Below, in pieces: positions 59,049-64,000 of a stretch of DNA of 64,000 bases; position 1 is the stretch's first letter; each line of letters begins with the position of its first letter. The stretch is from Tridacna crocea (Eukaryota > Mollusca > Bivalvia > Cardiida > Cardiidae). Made by a program: the position numbers and the translations under genes. The notes below the pieces were generated by a model, which was not told the origin of the DNA, ran no database searches, and saw only the letters and a list, made by a program, of their open reading frames with translations. The stretch covers positions 57,896,962-57,960,961 of the forward strand of contig OX031062.1 of the NCBI GenBank assembly GCA_943736015.1, in the 5' to 3' direction.

Positions 59049-59235
59049 TTAACTCTTTACCAAACAACAAAAGTTTGGACCAGTCCAAATTGAAAGCACT
59101 TGCAGACGACAAAATAAATTTAACTCAAAAATTGAAATTTTTTAATAGCTACTAGCATTTTCTCCTTTTCCCGCAATGTTTTCAAAAGGCTTCTATCTCA
59201 AGGTCGCAAAAACAAGGGATTATTTGGTAAAGGGC
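59049..59235 (-). mobile_element. TTAA MITE A, left arm deleted
   Basis: AATTTTTTAATAGCTACTAG leads straight into the right arm. Left TTAA present. Confidence 0.82.
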
Positions 59236-59351
59236 AATGCTTTCTATCCTTTTCAAAACAAATATAAATTTTTGAGTCCTATTTATTTTGTCATCTGCAA
59301 ATACTTTCAATTTGGACAAGTCTAGAATTCTGTTGTTTGGTAAAGAGTTAA
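59236..59351 (+). mobile_element. Right half of a TTAA MITE A
   Basis: Starts AATGCTTTCTATCCTTTTC and ends GGTAAAGAGTTAA. Confidence 0.78.
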
Positions 59352-59500
59352 ATGATAGTCAAATAATGGTTTTGGTCTTTGAAAGGGCAGGAAACTTGGT
59401 GGAAAAAAAGGAGCAAATGATACCGGCATTTTCTCCTTTTCCCACCATGTTTCAAAAGCCTTCTATCTAGGGTGTCATTAAAACTCGATAATTATGTGTT
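59352..59500 (-). mobile_element. Decayed TTAA MITE A
   Basis: GTCAAATAATGGTTTTGGTC and GGAGCAAATGATACCGGCAT. The end is eroded. Confidence 0.65.
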
Positions 59501-59570
59501 AAAATATTAACAAAGATTTATGTCGACGACAAGGTAAACAAATTTGAGCCATGCTCTGTGAAAAGGGGGT

Positions 59571-61411
59571 TTATCCCTTTCCCAAACAACAAATTTTGGA
59601 CTCTTCCAAACCAAAAGAGTTTGCAGACGACAATTTTAGATTTTGAAAAAATGGCAGAAAGTTCTCAACAAGAGGGCCAAGATGGCCCTGAATCGCTCAC
59701 CTGAATTTTTGAGATGACCATAGTCTATTTTTTTTTGGGAGGGGGGGGGGGGGACGGAAATTGAAACATTGGAACCAAATTTATAATTTTGCCAAGCAAT
59801 TTTCAAAAGGTCACCTGTAAAAGTCATTTCGAAATCTGACCATCAGTTTCAAAAAGAAGAATTTTTAAGAATTCTTCATTTCTGTATAAGAGCAAGTAGC
59901 CCTCATCCACGAGAGCCATGTTTCTTGATGGATCAAAATTTATGAACAAGTTTTGAAAAGGGTCACCCAAGGAACATTTTGGAAAATTTCTATTAAAATC
60001 TGACCAGGGTTTTCAGAGAAAGAGAACTTTCAACAATTTCATCATGTCCGTATAGTGCAAGTAGCCCCCATTCACAAGAGCCATGTTTCTTGACGGATCA
60101 AAATTATATGTACAGCTTTTGAAAGGGTCACCCAAGGAACATCTCTGTCAGATTATTTTAAAATCTGACAACGGGTTTCAGAGAAGAAGAATTTTCAAGA
60201 ATTTCTTCATTTCCATATAGTGCAAGTAGCCCCCATTCACCAGAGCCATGTTTCTCGGCCAATCAAAATTTCGCAAACAATTTTAGAAAAGGATCACCCA
60301 AGGAACATCTCTGTGAAATTATTTCAAAATCTGTCCAGCCATTTCAGAGAAGAAGAATTTTCAAGAATTTCTTCATTTCTGTATAGTGCAAGAAGCCCCC
60401 ATTCACCAGAGCCATGTTTCTTGATCAATCAAAATTTCGCGAACAATTTTTGAAAAGGGTCACCAAAGGAACAACTCTGTGAAATTATTTCAAAATCTAA
60501 CCAGCTCTTTCAGAGAAGAAGAATTTTTAAGAATTTCTTCATTTCTGTATAGTGCAAGAAGCCCCCATTCACCAGAGCCATGTTTCTTGACCAATCAAAA
60601 TTTCGCGAACACTTTTTGAAAAGGGTCACCCAAGGAACAACTCTGTGAAATTATTTCAAAATCTGACCAGTGGTTTCAGAGAAGAAGATTTTTTTAAGAA
60701 TTCCTTCATTTCTGTATAGTGCAAGTAGCCCCCATTCACCAGAGCCACATTTTTTGACGGATCAAAATTTCACGAACAATTTTTGAAAAGGGTCACCCAA
60801 GGAACATATCTGTGAAATTATTTCAAAATCCGACCAGCGGTTTCAGAGGAGAAGATTTTTAAAGAATTCCTTCATTTCTGTATAGTGCAAGTAGCCCCCA
60901 TTCACCAGAGCCACATTTTTTGACGGATCAAAATTTCACGAACAATTTTTGAAAAGGGTCACCCAAGGAACATATCTGTGAAATTATTTCAAAATCCGAC
61001 CAACGGTTTCAGAGGAGAAGATTTTTAAAGAATTTGCTAAAAAATTCCATTTGGTTGCCATGGCAACCAGAGTTTTTGACGGAATCAAATTCTGTGAACA
61101 ATTTTTAAAGAGGACCTCCCAAGGAACATTCCTGCCAAGTTTGGTCCAAATCCACCCAGCGGTTTAGGAGGAGTTGATGTTTAAAGAATTGTTGACGACG
61201 CACGACGGACGACGCACGACGGACGACGGACACCGGGTGATCCTAAAAGCTCCCCTTGAGCACGTTGTGCTCAGGTGAGCTAAAAAGGGTAGAAAACACT
61301 GAGCGAAAAGGAGAAATTGCTTGTTATGAGCAATTTCTCCTTTTCCCACAGTGTTTTCAAAAGACTTATTGCAGACACAGAAAGACCAGAGCTTGTTTTG
61401 GAATGGGTTAA
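59571..61411 (-). mobile_element. TTAA MITE C split by a Helitron-like element
   Basis: 59571-59668 and 61284-61411 together align with the C copy at 48684-48911. The left part ends GGCAGAAAGTTCTCAA and the right part resumes AAAGGGTAGAAAACAC. Right TTAA intact, left edge TTAT. Confidence 0.92.
59669..61283 (+). mobile_element. Helitron-like element, core type 1, about 7 units, with defined ends
   Basis: The empty-site comparison gives the element as CAAGAGGGCC...GAGCTAA, 1615 bp, inserted in a run of A with no duplication (or at most AA). The 5' near-palindrome is AGGGCCAAGATGGCCCT. Subterminal GCTCACCTGA pairs with TCAGGTGAGC. Hairpin GAGCAC-GTT-GTGCTC. G11 run in the leader at 59743. Confidence 0.9.
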
Positions 61412-61428
61412 TGTATCTGCAAACTATA

Positions 61429-61475
61429 TTGACCGAGGTCAGCCTGCATAGTCCACATAGGCTGACCTGGGTCAA
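61429..61475. repeat. GGTCAGCCTGCA hairpin
   Basis: TTGACCGAGGTCAGCCTGCA and TAGGCTGACCTGGGTCAA: a relative of the hairpin at 35704. Confidence 0.6.
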
Positions 61476-61756
61476 TACTCTTAGCTACTGCTTTGTCAAT
61501 TTTGTGCGTGTCAAAGAACTAGTTTACCTCACAACTCAACTGACTATGAGACAAAAAGGACTTTATAGATCAAGAATTAGGTGATGACAAGCTTAGTAAA
61601 ATGTATCATATAGAGGCAGTAAACCCTCTTTTTCAGAGCACTGCTCAGATATTATAAGTTTTGGAGAAACTAGCAGTTTCCATCATTCTCTCCTTTTTAC
61701 CACAATTTCTTAAAAAGTATCTTTCTCATGGCTCTTTTTTTTTTCTAAATCGATCA

Positions 61757-61983
61757 TTAACTGTACTACAAAATCCAGACTTTTAACGACCTTGAGAAAG
61801 AAAGCTTTTGAAAACATTGTGGGAAAAGGAGAAAAAACTGATAACCAGCATTTTCTCCTTTTCCCACAATGATTTCTACCCTTCAGAATTCAAATTTCAA
61901 TTTTCTATTCACATTTATTTTGTTGTCTTCAAATGCTTTCAATTTGGAAAAGTCCAACATTTTGTTGTTTGGTAAAGAGTTAA
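61757..61983 (+). mobile_element. TTAA hairpin MITE A
   Basis: Both TTAA edges present. The left inner arm has drifted (GGAGAAAAAACTGATAACC). Confidence 0.9.
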
Positions 61984-62100
61984 AGAGTTCACATATTACA
62001 TTACCACGGACTAAAACATTTCGAATCATTATGCAAACGGAAAAATAGAACAGTCAAGCCAGATAATCTCTTTTGGGATGGATAATCTCACAAAATAATT

Positions 62101-62163
62101 TACAGTGTAAATTAAGATCAGATTACATGCACTCTCTGTGGAGTCTAATCTTGATCTACATTC
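62101..62163. repeat. GATCAGATTACATGCA hairpin
   Basis: TACAGTGTAAATTAAGATCA with AATCTTGATCTACATTCTC; loop CACTCTCTGTG. Confidence 0.6.
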
Positions 62164-62248
62164 TCCGTAAAGGAATATCCTGAGGTATCCTTGTATAGAG
62201 AGTAAAGTTTAACATCTTAGAAAATAGCCATATGTAAAGTGCAATGAG

Positions 62249-62461
62249 TTAACCCTTTACCATGATATCCTGAGTTCTAATCACTCTAGGCAAGCAGCCT
62301 TTTGAAAACATAGTGGGAAAAGGAGAAGATGCTGGTAACCAGCATTTTCTCCATTTCCCGCAATGCTTTCTACCCTTCAGTTTTGCCACATTTAGTTTTT
62401 CTTCTGCAATTGCTTTAAATTTGAACCAGTCTAGCATTTTGTCATCTGGTAAAAAGATAAC
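62249..62461 (+). mobile_element. TTAA hairpin MITE A
   Basis: Left TTAA. Core GGAGAAGATGCTGGTAACC; right edge AAAAGATAA. Confidence 0.87.
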
Positions 62462-62570
62462 TCTTGACCAGTCAACAAACTTTATAATACATCAAATTTT
62501 GAAAGGGCTTGCAGACAACAAGTTAAATACGGCTCAAATGATACGAAATGAATTGGGAAGGGTTCAGTGA
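62461..62570 (-). mobile_element. Left half of a TTAA MITE A
   Basis: ACTCTTGACCAGTCAACAAA, GGGCTTGCAGACAACAAGTT. It stops before the palindrome. Confidence 0.6.
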
Positions 62571-62735
62571 GACAGAGGCTTCAGGCATTATTAGGCCAAA
62601 ATTACACATTCAACCTCGACCACAATCTGTTTTCTGATTATGCCAGGTTGGGGTAAGATGTTCTAGGAAGTAGTAAGGTGTGACAGGGGCTTTACTTATT
62701 GGAATTATTTCATTTAGAAATGGAAGCAAAATAAA

Positions 62736-64000
62736 CAAGAGGGCCAAGATGGCCCTGGTTCGCCCACCTGAATTTTTGAAAGGACCATAGCCAATTTTTT
62801 CAAAATGTAAACAACCATTTCAGAGAAGAAGAATTTTTAAGAATTTCTTCATGTCTGTATAGTGTAAATAGCCCACAGCCATCAGAGCCATGTTTCTTGA
62901 TGGATCAAAATATTTCGAGCAATTTTTGAAAAGGGTCATCCAAGGAACATCCGTGTGAAAGTATTCCAAAATCTGACCAGCCGTTTCAGAGAAGAAGAAT
63001 TTTTAAGAATTCCTTTATTTCTGTATAGTGCAAGTAGCCCCCATTCACCAGAGCCATGTTTCTTGACGTATCAAAATTTCACGAACAAGTTTTGAAAAGG
63101 GTCACCGAAGGAACATCTCTGTGAAATAATTTCAAAATCTGACCAGCAGTTTCAGAGAAGAAGAGTTTTTAAGAATTTCTTCATTTCCCTATAGTGCAAG
63201 TAGCCCCCATTCACCAGAGCCACATTTTTTGATGAATCAAAATTTCGCAAACACATTTTGAAAAGGGTCATCCAAGGAACATTCCTGTGAAATAATTTCA
63301 AAATCTGACCAGTCGTTTTAGAGAAGATTTTTTAAGAATTCCTTTATTTCTTTATAGTGGAAGAAGCCCCCATTCACCAGAGCCACACTTTTTGACGAAT
63401 CAAAATTTTGCGTACAATTTTTGAAAAGGGTCATCCAAGGAACATCTCTGTGAAATAATTTCAAAATCTGACCTGCGCTTTCAGAGAAGAAGAGTTTTTA
63501 AGAATTTCTTCATTTCCTTATAGTGCAAGTAGCCCCCATTCACCAGAGCCACACTTTTTGACAAATCAAAATTACACTAACAGTTTTTGAAAAGGGTCAT
63601 ACAAGGAACATCTCTGTGAAATTATTTCAAATTCTAACCAGCCGTTTCAGAGAAGAAGAATTTTTAAGAATTCCTTTATTTCTTTATAGTGGAAGAAGCC
63701 CCCATTCACCAGAGCCATGTTTCTTGACGTATCAATATTTCATGAACAGTTTTTGAAGAGGGTCACCCAAGGAACATCTCTGTGAAATTATTTTAAAATC
63801 TGACCAGCGGTTTCAGAGGAGAAGATTTTCAAAGAATTTCCTAGAAAATTCCATTTCGTTGCCATGGCAACCAGAGTTTTTGACGGAATCAAATTCTGTG
63901 AACAATTTTTAAAGAGGACCTCCCAAGGAACATTCCAGCCAAGTCTGGTCCAAATTGGCCCAGTGGTTTAGGAGGAGGTGATGTTTAAAGAATTGTTGAA
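62736..64000 (+). mobile_element. Helitron-like element, core type 1, cut by the window edge
   Basis: CAAGAGGGCCAAGATGGCCC start, GCCCACCTGA subterminal, about 6 units, tail reached at 63855 (GTTGCCATGGCAACCAGAG). The 3' hairpin lies outside the window. Confidence 0.88.

Noticed and set aside
3562..62570. A recurring small 'protein family' (KGENAGNQHFLLFPQCF and WEKEKMLVTSIFSFSHNVF) in many places on both strands
   Set aside because: These are translations of the MITE palindrome in its frames; they occur with every copy, on both strands, with no start context or splice logic.

Overview
The window is eukaryotic, AT-rich and intron-dominated. It most likely comes from a bivalve mollusc or a close lophotrochozoan relative: the protein-coding signal is a plexin-type receptor with many introns, and the tandem-repeat elements have the architecture of the bivalve 'pearl'/Helitron-like elements. 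There is no sign of bacterial organisation.

Gene content. One host gene is well supported: the extracellular part of a plexin-like receptor on the minus strand, from about 35290 down to the left edge of the window. Eleven coding exons, plus a probable partial twelfth at 1-36, can be joined with GT-AG borders and compatible reading phase at every junction. Together they give a sema domain (exons 1-4), a first PSI domain (exons 5-6, CGWC motif), an IPT-like region (6-8), a second PSI (8-9, CDWC motif) and the start of a further IPT domain (10-11). The first exon of the gene, the transmembrane segment and the cytoplasmic GAP domain are not seen. An exon-like remnant at 47813-47886, cut by a transposon, may belong to a second minus-strand gene or an upstream paralogue.

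Repeat content. The rest is largely nested mobile DNA. (i) About 80 whole or partial copies of a TTAA-flanked, probably piggyBac-type, non-autonomous element. The intact form is almost always 229 bp and carries a near-perfect palindrome centred 88 nt from one TTAA edge and 140 nt from the other. Three sequence subfamilies (A, B, C) share this geometry. (ii) Seven long Helitron-like elements and one short one. They begin AAGAGGGCC, end with a hairpin plus CTAA, and the long ones enclose tandem repeats of about 165 bp in two unrelated-looking core types. (iii) A decayed Ty3/gypsy retrotransposon with 133-bp LTRs at 29064-32735, in the same orientation as the plexin gene and inside its first visible intron. 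(iv) A pogo/Tigger-like element with TA duplication inside a short-repeat array (14109-15657), a fold-back Mutator-like element with 9-bp duplication (53066-53324), a terminal-inverted-repeat element carrying tandem repeats (53368-54651), and a 537-bp insert with a TTTAAA duplication (56304-56840). (v) tRNA-derived SINEs, a second hairpin family (GATCAGACTGCAC), and a strand-alternating GAT/ATC repeat block.

Layout. 1-35.3 kb: plexin exons separated by introns full of MITEs, two Helitron-like core types and the Ty3 element. 35.3-48 kb: upstream of the visible plexin exons, dense subfamily-A MITEs, a SINE, the GAT/ATC block and a stretch with little recognisable content at 42.6-45.0 kb. 48-64 kb: Helitron-like arrays, subfamilies B and C of the MITE, fold-back elements and no recognised gene.
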